A stretch of DNA of 64,000 bases from Tomocerus qinae (lineage: Eukaryota; Arthropoda; Collembola; Entomobryomorpha; Tomoceridae), in assembly GCA_020055645.1 (NCBI GenBank), contig CM034547.1, positions 65,569,884-65,633,883 of the forward strand, read 5' to 3'. Positions 30,098-38,668 of the stretch are shown piece by piece. A model generated the notes under the pieces. The model saw only the letters and a program-made list of their open reading frames with translations. It was not told the origin of the DNA and searched no databases. Numbering within the stretch: the stretch's first letter is position 1; every line of letters begins with the position of its first letter. Made by a program: the position numbers and the translations under genes.

Positions 30098-30644
30098 AGC
30101 AAATAAATTAAACCAAATGCTACCACTTTCCCTTTAATAATGAATTGCCAAATTTTAATTTTTGGGAACTTTCAACATTGCAAATTAATGTAGAGGTCAA
30201 TAATAATAGATCTTTGTCATTCGTATTATGTATATTTTTGAAAACCGAAAACCTTCACTTTTTCGAAAGATTTATTACATAGGTATTACCTATTACTTCT
30301 ATACTAAAATGTGTTACACCATTAAGAAACAACTCTCAATATTCGCAACATTTAGAAGCCGCGGGTGATAAAGGCTTTCTGGACTGGTAATCTGAAAAAA
30401 TCCATGCTGGCCAAAGCAAAAATTCCTGATTTTTGAACACCATGAAATTCCACTGTCTCGTTTTAAAGACTGAGAATTGAACCAGTGCAGTATTTAGAAG
30501 TCCATTGTTTGGTATTTTGGTAAAAAAGTTTCTTTATCTTGGATTTCGTGGAGGGGCAGGGGGGACATTTACTCCCTAAAACCTTAAAACTTTTCTCCTT
30601 TTCCTTTCTCGATTTTCTCTCATTTTTGTTTTTCTCAAATTCTG

Positions 30645-30770
30645 TATTCAAAATTATTTAAAATTACGAAATATATTCAAAATTCTTCTAAATTAATCTA
30701 AAATACTAAATAAATTCAAAATTACTCAAAATTACTAAAAACATCTAAATTAAAAACTACTAAAAAAGCA
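30645..30770. repeat. AT-rich degenerate repeat tract
   Basis: A run of loosely repeated blocks of the type AAATTACTAAA / AAATTCAAAATTACT / CTAAATTAAAA. It looks like a decayed tandem array within the 29.6-31.3 kb unit. The period is irregular and no clean unit can be defined by eye. Confidence 0.45.
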
Positions 30771-31275
30771 TAATGGAACCAAGTGGCTGTTGCAAGTTGG
30801 GTCAAAATGTTATTATGACGGCTATGAAGTCAATAGCATGTTTTAATCTCTTTCAGCAGCCAATATGAAACGAAAAACTGGGTACAGTCTTCGGGGGAGC
30901 AGTTACTGTACCCATGATAATTGTATTTTTCCCAGTTAAGTTAAACGTATGCAGCGAAACTTCAAGCTTCAGCTTATTCTGGCTGCAGAAAGAGTCGGGA
31001 ATTGGAATCAGAATCAGCGTATAACTTTTAATGGACCACCTTGTGCTGTTATATGTGGGGAAGCAACCGTTATTTTCAGTTTAGAAAAGTCACCGCTATG
31101 TCATTACCACTAGTTACGTTGAATTTTATACAAAAACCTTCTCTGTTTGTTTGGGTACTCTGCTGTCGACTCATTTTTGATGGGGATTCGGGTAACTCCT
31201 GTATGGACGATTGCTAATATTTTTATTTGCAAAATTACGATTTATGATCCGCCCTTATTGACTGGGGGTTCTGAA

Positions 31276-33698
31276 TTATAGTTTTGGACAAAGTCGAAGG
31301 TGAGGTTAATTTTTAAGGCGAACAAATCTAAGCCAAAGGAGCAAAGTAAGGAAACCTAAAGAAGTCAAAAAAACGGGTCAAACGAGTCAAGTCTTCTCTT
31401 AAGTTTAGGCTTAAGTGTCTGTCTCGTCTTTCTTTATCTATGACTGTGCTAAAAAATGCTAGTCTACACCTTTCCACGAATTTGCATACCTTTTTATATG
31501 AAAAGTTACTCGTATCAACAAAAGGAAGCCCACATTCAATGCTAAAGTAGAACAAGAAGAATTGTAACCTTTTCCTTTCGTTTCTCAGGAGTAAACTAGC
31601 GAGTAGACTAGAACTTTAATAAATGTGCTCATACATTCCTCAGAAAAGGTTTATTACTGCTAGAAAAGAATTTTCATATCACTACCTAATTCGATTAACT
31701 AAATTTTGTTCTTTGCCCCACTGCACTTTACAATCCTAAGAGCATCTTCATTTTGTCTGAAACGAAATACAAACTTTCATCAGGTTACCTACATATCCTG
31801 AATAGGTACATATTAATTAGTAATACAAACATTTTATTGTCTGCAAAGGTCATTCTACTGAAAAGATAAATTAGATTGAAGAAAAAAATATTACAGGAAA
31901 TCTATTAAACATTTATGTAGCTATGTTAATACAGACAATTTTAAATGTGGAACTAAACTATTATTTATAATTGTTATGTCCAATCCAATGTAATTTGATC
32001 GTATTGTAAATACTATGTAGTTAGCAGAGAGATTGAAAATAAATGTTTATACTACTACTACTGCATTAACATGTTTTTATGATCTATTAGACAACGAGAC
32101 GAAGGCTAGCATAAGTTAATTTGAGTAGTGAATGAGATAGGAGTGAGTGATAGGAGAAATATTTGGAGAGTGAATATAGTTCACAGCTATGCATATTGGA
32201 TGAACGTAATAAACAGTAATTTGTGTAATAAGCTCACACAGATGAATTCGTACTCGCTGGGTTGTAAAGCATTTTATTGTATGAAGTAGAGAAACAAGGC
32301 GTGTCACGTCTAAACGTTGTGAGCAAGTTCCTATACAGCCGTTAGTCTCGTGCGGTGCGTAGTCCGTGTCTGGTGTAGGATTTTATTGCGAATTCTTATT
32401 GTCCTAATGTAATGGGTACCAATATCCAATTCTGCTTTCGTCTTTTTATTAGTTTAAACAGTACATAGTACATGCCATTATGCTTTTATGGGTTATTATT
32501 CTTCTTATTACTATTTACTATGTAATATATCCACCATTACATGACCTGCAGCCTAGTCACTACTGAACTCAGCTAAACAAAGGCACAAGCTCATAAAAAT
32601 AATGCAATCTAGTTCCAATAATTCTATATCAATATTTAGTGATCCATTCTCGTCTCGTACTTCATTTTATAGCTTATATTGGAAGTAGTAGCTGTATTTG
32701 AGTCCATATTGTTATGTAATCACTATTGCCATACTTACATTTTTCTAATTTATCGCTTTTGTGCTCACATTTTATTGCATTCATGGCTCTTCTGTGCCCT
32801 ATCACACAAACACTGCAGAATACAGTAGAATTTATCTTAACTCAGCATGAATTGGTAGAATTGGTATAGAAAATCATTTATTGTGAATAAACTTGTACAC
32901 TCCTTATAGCAGACACAGAATGGGCTACCACAATGGTGATACTACGTTTGAGATATGATATTATCGTTTGAGTATGTACATAGTATGTAGTACTGGGTCA
33001 ATCCGTCATTCTGAACGATAATACAAGAGAGATATAGAAAGAATTGGCTATTATAATAAAATTGACTATTGTGGAAGCAATCTTCGTATTTGCATTGTTG
33101 ATGTTTTATGAAGATGAATTCGATTTAATCTTAAGTTAACGGTAGAAGAAGTGATCGTGCAAATCTCTATGGATTATGATGAGTATGGTATGTGTCCATG
33201 TTGAGAAAGAATGAAATTTAGTCAGCGTGTGTTAAAAATTAGGCAGATAAAATAGGTTAGTAAAGAAATAGAAGAGGATTCAATTGAATGATAATTCTGA
33301 CTTATTACTTATTGGGTTGACTGAAACGATCGCATCAAATCACAAACTCACGAACAATGAAATAAACTCGCATTGTGTCGCTGCGGTAAGAAAGTCGTTA
33401 GGTGCTACCAAATACGTTGCACTAAAAAATATAAACTCGATACTCCTTACGTACAAAATCTTTTGCAATTTGAATTGGCAACGCGTTTTCTGTGTTTATC
33501 CTTTGTGTTGTTGTTATGAATGGATTGTAATTAATCTGTGTACAAATCGTAGAGAAACACTTGTGATGTGCTTATAAACCCTTCATTTTTTGATAACGTA
33601 ATATTATGTCGAAGTCAAAAGAAACTTCATATAGAAATTCATTGAAGTGTGGAATAACGTTGCAGTAAAGTCAGCACGCTTCAAGACCCACAAAAAGT
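31276..33698. other. Non-coding stretch left of the DIRS element
   Basis: No gene recognised. It contains a short (TAC)4 microsatellite at about 32050-32062 and several ORFs under 100 codons without motifs. Its right boundary, just before AATTAT at 33699, is the insertion point of the DIRS-type retrotransposon. Confidence 0.5.
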
Positions 33699-33727
33699 AA
33701 TTATACTTCGTCTATCCTTCATGTTCT

Positions 33728-33876
33728 ACATCACTGTTACTTGTAGTACGTTATGCCAACGTACAGGAGAGCGCCTATGTTTCAAAGCTCATGCGGACGC
33801 ATGAGCAAAGAAAACCTACACCAGGAATGCCTGGCGGTGCTGTCTATGCGTGGGGGATAGCTTCATTGTTATTTCA
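33728..33876 (+). repeat. Left inverted terminal repeat of the DIRS element
   Basis: Positions 33728-33867 are the exact reverse complement of 38458-38597 (140 nt). The match resumes after a 3-nt gap to about 33876. The stretch 33699-33727 is unique to the left end and recurs only, inverted, in the internal complementary region. The repeat contains three consecutive hairpins. The 5' transcription start probably lies in or near it, but no TATA box is evident. Confidence 0.93.
33746..33834. promoter_or_regulatory. Three-hairpin cluster inside the DIRS ITR
   Basis: Three perfect short palindromes occur in tandem: GTACGTT-ATGCC-AACGTAC (33746-33764), GCTCATGCG-GA-CGCATGAGC (33787-33806) and CCAGG-AATG-CCTGG (33821-33834). 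All are duplicated inverted in the right ITR. They may fold in the genomic RNA or single-stranded cDNA, or serve as recombinase-binding sites. The role is inferred, not shown. Confidence 0.6.
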
Positions 33877-33929
33877 ATAGTGCAAGGAGAGTGTCGTATT
33901 TTTAATCAAGCGCAAAATCGATAAAAATT

Positions 33930-35327
33930 ATGGGGAAAAAAGACGAAATGTCAAAGGATGCGGCTACTACAGCAGTTAAGGATCTTATCAAGGATCGGTA
34001 AGTATTTTTCAAATTTATAACCACGGTGGGAAGGCAAAAAATTTGAAGTTTTATGAAAGAAAATGTTGGATGATAATTTTACGGTCGGGACAAAGAGCCC
34101 TGCAATACAGTATTCCCTTCTGAGAAAGGAGAATCAGTTATGGCCGTCACTTATTGACTTGCGAAGTTAATAAAATGAAAACGACAGTGGGACATTGAGC
34201 CCTTGGATATTTTTATCGCTGTCACTATAAGTTATATACTTGAAAATTATTACATTTGATAGGCCAACAAAGACAACTGAACGAAAGATCGAATCAATTC
34301 AAAGTGGTGCTGAATCACAAGAGGGGTCATTCTTAAGCCAAATAGCATCATTATCAAAAACAGTTGCCGGACATTCACAAATTTTGAAGTCCTTAGAATC
34401 TATTCCATTGGCTATCAAAAATATGTCTGATTCCATTGAGGGAATTCGTAACAATCAATTACATGAATATTACGAAAAGAGACGAAGATAATTACTCGGA
34501 AGAGGAATCTGATGCTAATGACGAATTTGAAAGGATAATGCAGACATTAACAGTTAAAAAAGCAGAGACTGTTACAGCAGAAAGTGATCAATCACAATTC
34601 CTTGATATGCTAAATATAATCGATGAGCAAATTGAATACGGCCCAAACGTGACAGATCAAGTTGCTAAAAAGTTTTGAAAAGCTGGCCTCAAAGATCACT
34701 TCTAAAGATACAGTAGAAAATTTGAAAAAGGAATTTAAAGTACCTTTGAACGCAAAGTTATTGGGAGTACCCAAAGTCAATCCAGAAATATGGACACAGC
34801 TTCCACTGAAAACAAAAACTGAAGATGTGAAACTCCAACAAATCCAACAGTCCCTTTCCCAGGGAATAATTACTTTGGCAAAGATAGCAGATCAAATTGT
34901 TATTCACGGAAGCTTGATACCTTCTGATTTCGCGAAGGCAATACTCAAACTAACCACTGATGGGGCTCATCTCATTGGAAGCGGTATCCGAGATTTAAAT
35001 ACAAAAAGGAAGCAGGAAATAAAGACAAACATCAACCCTGAATATAAAGGAATATGCTCAAGTCGGGTGGCTGTAACGGAATTTCTGTTTGGAGATGACT
35101 TGAATGAAAGTCTGAAATCGACAAAATCTGTGGCAAATATCGTTAAGCGCAGTGGAACTGGTAAAGAAAGTTATCGATTCAACCCATACCGTCCATCCAA
35201 CAGCTCCAGAGGGTCTTTAAACTGGAGAGGCCCGTCTCGGTCGAGAGGCGGGCAATTTCGCAGAGGCAGCAGCTTCCAGCCAAACCAGCAAAAATTCCGT
35301 CAGCAATCAAAACCACCACAACAATAG
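33930..35327 (+). pseudogene. DIRS gag-like ORF1: spliced start exon, two +1 frameshifts
   Basis: The proposed start is the ATG at 33930, in a good context (AAAAATTATGG). It opens 22 codons rich in Lys and Asp before TAA at 33999. A GTAAGT donor at 33998 and a TAG acceptor ending at 34262 remove that stop and rejoin the frame through a split CGG codon at Pro-Thr-Lys-Thr. The body runs in three successive frames. Frame 1 goes to about 34470-34491. Frame 2 goes to about 34664-34678. Frame 3 ends at TAG 35325-35327. Each switch is +1, at purine- or A/T-rich runs. The intended product is roughly 375 residues. The middle part is acidic (SEEESDANDEFE). The C-terminus is Arg/Gly/Ser/Gln-rich (RGPSRSRGGQFRRG), consistent with nucleic-acid binding. 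There is no CCHC knuckle. The gag assignment rests on position and the basic tail. The frameshifts could be decay or assembly errors. Confidence 0.75.
33998..34262 (+). other. Probable spliceosomal intron in the DIRS gag
   Basis: A 265-nt intron, phase 2. The donor is G|GTAAGT, a full consensus match on the intron side. The acceptor is ATTTGATAG|GCC, preceded by an AT-rich tract. Splicing joins the 68-nt ATG exon in frame to the gag body. Read unspliced, the ATG frame stops at its 24th codon, one nucleotide into the donor, and there is no ATG at the gag-body start. The inference comes from signals and frame only; there is no transcript evidence. Confidence 0.6.
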
Positions 35328-37213
35328 ACCCGGTACAGTACGCTGGTAGACTTAAATATTATTACGATGCGTGGAATACAATAACTGATGATAAATATGT
35401 ACTAGAGGCTATACAAGGTTTTAAAATTCCATTTAAGGAAACACCTGTACAAAGGGCAGAACCTAAACAGTTAGAAAATGTAAACGATATTGAACGGTTT
35501 CATACAGCCGTATCAATTGATAGACTGGTTAATATAGGAGCTATAAAGGAGGTTGATGAATTGGAAGGACAATTTATTTCGAAAATTTTTATAGTTCCCA
35601 AACCAGATGGTAGTTATAGATTAATTATCAATTTGAAATATCTAAATGAATTTGTAGACTGTCCTCACTTTAAAATGGAGGACTATCGCACAGTATGCGC
35701 ATTGATGCAAAAAGATTTGTTTATGGCAGTAGTAGATCAAAAGGATGCATATCACTTAGTTCCTATTTTTGAACAACATCAAAAGTACTTAAGATTTAGA
35801 TTTCAAGATAAGCTGTACCAATATACGTGCTTGCCATTTGGATTAAATATAGCCCCTAGGCTATTCACCAAAATTATGAAGCCTGTTATAAGTTACTTAA
35901 GATCTCAGGGTTTCTCATCTTGTAATTACCTAGATGATACTTGGCTGTGTGGGACTACATATAACGAATGTTATCTTAATGTTTTGGAAACTAGAAAGCT
36001 GTACGAAAAACTAGGTTTGATTATACACATTGAAAAGTCACAGCTAACACCAAGCAATAGAGTGAAATACTTAGGTTTCTACTTTGATTCAATGTCCATG
36101 CAGATATTTTTACCAGATAAGAAAAGACAAAAGATACATGACACATGCAGCCAAACTCTAAATCAAGAAGTATATAAAATAGAGGAAATTGCTCATCTGG
36201 TAGGATTATTGGTGTCGGCATGTCCGGCAGTACGCTATGGGTCATTGTATATAAGACAACTTGAATACGAAAAATCTTTTCATTTAAAGAAAAATGGTGG
36301 TGATTTCTCAAAATTAATGCATTTAAGTAACTCTGCAAAAGAGGATATAAGTTGGTGGGTACAATCAATTCATAGCAGTTTTAATTGTATCCGTGCAGAC
36401 AGTTATGATATGCAGATAACTACGGACGCGTCTTTAACAGGTTGGGGAGTTGAGTGCAATGGAGTATCAACCCACGGACATTGGAGTATACAAGAAAGCC
36501 AAATGCATATTAATGAGTTAGAACTATTGGCTGTCTATTACGCACTTAAAACTGTAACCCCAGTCAATGGTCAACACCTGTTGTTGAGAGTTGATAGTAC
36601 TACTGCAATGGCCTATATAAATAAATATGGGGGTTGCAGGTCACAAAGATGTCACAGTATAGCAAAGAACATTTGGCAGTGGTGTGAAAAGAGACAAATA
36701 GGCCTTTTTGCATCATATATATCCTCATCAAATAATATTATTGCGGATAGTGAGTCCCGAAATGAGTTAGACTCCTCTGATTTTATGCTAAACACGCTAT
36801 ATTTTCAAAAGCTATGCACAGAATTTGGTACACCTTGTATAGACCTTTTTGCTACTTTTCACTCCCGGCAATGTAAGAAATATGTATCTTGGTATCCACA
36901 GCCAGAGTGTGAGTGGACAGACGCGTTTACAAACAAATGGAAGGAATATTTTTACGCATTTCCACCCTTTTCGTTGATAACTAGAGTTTTATGCAAAATT
37001 AGAAACGAGAAATGTACAGGAATTGTTGTTGTTCCATTTTGGCAAGGTCAAGCCTGGTTTCCTTTGTTTATGAAACTAGCCATCTCAAAAGTTATATTAT
37101 TTTATCCTAAAAAAGATTTACTAATTTCACCCTATTTTCACAGACCACATCCCCTGCACCGCAAATTGTTTCTAGCGGCCGCAGTATTGTCCAACAAGCG
37201 TTTAACAAGATGA
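35165..37213 (+). CDS. pol: DIRS Pol: reverse transcriptase - RNase H - methyltransferase-like domain
   Basis: The frame is open from 35165 to TGA 37211-37213 (682 codons) with no early in-frame ATG. It overlaps the gag end by 163 nt in the -1 frame, so translation may use frameshifting or reinitiation. The conserved DIRS lead-in AGRLKYYYDAW is at about 35342. Numbering from the codon at 35561: RT residues 5-165 include VPKPDGSYRLI, motif A VVDQKDAY (Asp59), motif B LPFGLNIAPRLF and the catalytic box YLDD (123-126). RNase H spans about 283-400 with Asp289 (TTDAS), Glu321 (NELEL), Asp345 (RVDSTTA) and Asp396 (ADSES), the full acidic set. The C-terminal part (about 425-520) has IDLFAT and YAFPPFSL, the signature of the Dam/methyltransferase-like domain that follows RNase H in DIRS elements. 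The product would copy element RNA into circular DNA. No internal stop was found. Confidence 0.95.
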   Translation, partial: RKLSIQPIPSIQQLQRVFKLERPVSVERRAISQRQQLPAKPAKIPSAIKTTTTIDPVQYAGRLKYYYDAWNTITDDKYVLEAIQGFKIPFKETPVQRAEPKQLENVNDIERFHTAVSIDRLVNIGAIKEVDELEGQFISKIFIVPKPDGSYRLIINLKYLNEFVDCPHFKMEDYRTVCALMQKDLFMAVVDQKDAYHLVPIFEQHQKYLRFRFQDKLYQYTCLPFGLNIAPRLFTKIMKPVISYLRSQGFSSCNYLDDTWLCGTTYNECYLNVLETRKLYEKLGLIIHIEKSQLTPSNRVKYLGFYFDSMSMQIFLPDKKRQKIHDTCSQTLNQEVYKIEEIAHLVGLLVSACPAVRYGSLYIRQLEYEKSFHLKKNGGDFSKLMHLSNSAKEDISWWVQSIHSSFNCIRADSYDMQITTDASLTGWGVECNGVSTHGHWSIQESQMHINELELLAVYYALKTVTPVNGQHLLLRVDSTTAMAYINKYGGCRSQRCHSIAKNIWQWCEKRQIGLFASYISSSNNIIADSESRNELDSSDFMLNTLYFQKLCTEFGTPCIDLFATFHSRQCKKYVSWYPQPECEWTDAFTNKWKEYFYAFPPFSLITRVLCKIRNEKCTGIVVVPFWQGQAWFPLFMKLAISKVILFYPKKDLLISPYFHRPHPLHRKLFLAAAVLSNKRLTR

Positions 37214-38151
37214 ATTTTACAGAAGACGTAAAGTCGATACTAATGTCTTCCTGCACTGATTCCAGTTGGAAACAATATGAAATACCTCTTAAAAAATGGG
37301 TAATGTTTTGTGAAAAGAGTAAATATAACCCTTGGAGCCCCACTGTAAGTATTGTTTTAACTTTTTTGGCAAATCTATTTAGCTCAGGATTGGGGTATAT
37401 GTCAATTAATACTGCCCGCTCCGCTCTGTCTACATTATTAAGCCCCATTGATGGTGTAAAAATTGGCCAACATCCAATTGTAATACGGTTCATGAAAGGA
37501 ATTGGCAAATTAAAACCTCCAACACCTAAGTATACACACACATGGGATGTAAGCAATGTTTTAACATTGTTTAATAATTGGGAGAAAAACGAAAATTTAA
37601 ATATGAAAAATTTGACTTTAAAATTAGTTGCTTTAATTTCCTTGATCACGGCTCAGAGAGTGCAGACTCTTGCGGCCATTGATATCAATAATATTGTATT
37701 TGGTAATAATGTTGAAATTCTAATTGTAAAGCACTTAAAGACTTCACAACCAAAGAAGCCTAATCTTGTGTTAGTTTTACCACCCTACCCAGAAAACAAT
37801 CAATTGTGTGTAGTTAGTGCATTGAAATGTTATTTAGAAAGAACTAAGCCATTTAGAAAATGTGAGGCACTATTGCTAAGTTTGTCACACCCTCATAAAA
37901 AAGTAACTCCACAGACCATAAGTCGTTGGCTATGTGACATTTTAGATAAAGCTGGTATAAACACTCAGATATATAAATCACATAGCTTTAGACATTCGTC
38001 AACGTCAAAGGCAGCAGCTAAAGGAGCTACTATTGATTCAATTTTTAAATGTGCTGATTGGTCTTCCGGGTCCAAGACGTTTGCTAGGCATTATAACAAA
38101 CCAATACTTGATAAAGCTGAATTTGCAATGAGTGTGCTTACAGAAACTTAG
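37210..38151 (+). CDS. DIRS tyrosine recombinase
   Basis: 313 codons, ATG at 37210, TAG at 38149-38151. The start codon overlaps the pol stop as ATGA, which points to coupled termination-reinitiation and also fixes the start. The catalytic set of the phage-integrase (tyrosine recombinase) family is present: Arg150 (TAQRVQTL), the HxxR box His258/Arg261 (SHSFRHSS), Trp284 in the usual His/Trp position (ADWSS) and nucleophile Tyr295 (FARHYNK). Residues 1-110 resemble the N-terminal core-binding helical domain (RSALSTLLSPIDG, the usual DIRS-YR pattern). The enzyme would integrate a circular double-stranded cDNA by strand exchange over a few bases, which explains the missing target duplication. 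The frame is intact, so the copy may encode active enzyme. It is distinct from DDE integrases of LTR elements. Confidence 0.95.
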   Translation: MNFTEDVKSILMSSCTDSSWKQYEIPLKKWVMFCEKSKYNPWSPTVSIVLTFLANLFSSGLGYMSINTARSALSTLLSPIDGVKIGQHPIVIRFMKGIGKLKPPTPKYTHTWDVSNVLTLFNNWEKNENLNMKNLTLKLVALISLITAQRVQTLAAIDINNIVFGNNVEILIVKHLKTSQPKKPNLVLVLPPYPENNQLCVVSALKCYLERTKPFRKCEALLLSLSHPHKKVTPQTISRWLCDILDKAGINTQIYKSHSFRHSSTSKAAAKGATIDSIFKCADWSSGSKTFARHYNKPILDKAEFAMSVLTET

Positions 38152-38217
38152 CAGTGTCAATTTAACATATTGTCAAATTAAATGTTATGTTTGTATGATC
38201 CGAATCTATGAGGTATA

Positions 38218-38223
38218 AATAAA
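38218..38223 (+). terminator. Poly(A) signal AATAAA of the DIRS element
   Basis: AATAAA lies 67 nt after the recombinase stop codon and before the ICR. If used, it would exclude the ICR and right ITR from the transcript, so genomic RNA would have to bypass it. It could therefore mark the mRNA end or be incidental. Confidence 0.4.
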
Positions 38224-38278
38224 ATGAATTAATTTGATACTTTGATAATGCCATTCCTCGACTCGGTTGCTTTAAACA

Positions 38279-38410
38279 ACTACAAGTAACAGTGATGTAG
38301 AACATGAAGGATAGACGAAGTATAATTGGAGATTATGCGAGCCCCACCCGAAGGGTGGGGTGAAGCATAATCAGAATTATATGAGTCTTCCGTAATGGAA
38401 GACATCACTG
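38279..38410 (+). repeat. Internal complementary region (circle-junction template) of the DIRS element
   Basis: Positions 38279-38327 are the exact reverse complement of the left end 33699-33747 (49 nt). Positions 38322-38410 are the exact reverse complement of the right end 38589-38677 (89 nt). The two share ATAATT at 38322-38327, the complement of the terminal AATTAT. The region therefore encodes the joined right-left ends. In the accepted DIRS replication model it aligns the cDNA ends so they can be ligated into a circle. It carries an inverted copy of the long right-end hairpin. Confidence 0.95.
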
Positions 38411-38451
38411 CCCGCCTTCCCACCCCCGGTTAATTCCTCGTCTCGGAAATT

Positions 38452-38597
38452 TGAAATAATGAAGCTATCCCCCACGCATAGACAGCACCGCCAGGCATTC
38501 CTGGTGTAGGTTTTCTTTGCTCATGCGTCCGCATGAGCTTTGAAACATAGGCGCTCTCCTGTACGTTGGCATAACGTACTACAAGTAACAGTGATGT
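38452..38597 (-). repeat. Right inverted terminal repeat of the DIRS element
   Basis: Positions 38458-38597 are the perfect reverse complement of 33728-33867. Beyond them, 38598-38677 is unique to the right end apart from its inverted copy in the ICR. The two ends are therefore non-identical outside the ITR, as in classical DIRS elements. Confidence 0.93.
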
Positions 38598-38668
38598 CTT
38601 CCATTACGGAAGACTCATATAATTCTGATTATGCTTCACCCCACCCTTCGGGTGGGGCTCGCATAATC
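38596..38668. repeat. Strong hairpins at the DIRS right outer end
   Basis: GTCTTCC-ATTAC-GGAAGAC occupies 38596-38614. A second, composite hairpin occupies 38627-38668: outer arms GATTATGC/GCATAATC enclose CCCCACCC-TTC-GGGTGGGG (38639-38657). The GC-rich stem is far stronger than its surroundings, and both hairpins recur inverted in the ICR. They may form an RNA structure for initiating reverse transcription or for end recognition; the role is inferred. Confidence 0.65.

Larger units (their letters stand above)
29570..31275. mobile_element. Putative DNA transposon with ~32-bp inverted termini, class unknown
   Basis: The sequence at 29570-29602 (TTGAGAACCCCC, a spacer, then AGGGCGGATCAT) recurs in reverse complement at 31244-31275 (TTCAGAACCCCC, a spacer, then AGGGCGGATCAT). 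Both conserved blocks match and only the spacer between them differs. If the element proper starts at GAGAACC/CAGAACC, it is flanked on both sides by AATT, a possible 4-bp target duplication, which could be chance in AT-rich DNA. The GC-rich termini stand out from their surroundings. The interior has one protein-like ORF and an AT-rich degenerate tract, but no recognised transposase, so a non-autonomous or decayed element is most likely. Confidence 0.45.

Noticed and set aside
36021..36368. Minus-strand ORF of 115 codons
   Set aside because: It lies opposite the RT-RNase H connection of the DIRS pol gene and has no motif; an antisense shadow.
37107..37649. Minus-strand ORF of 180 codons
   Set aside because: It lies antisense to the 3' end of pol and the start of the recombinase, whose catalytic motifs are on the plus strand.
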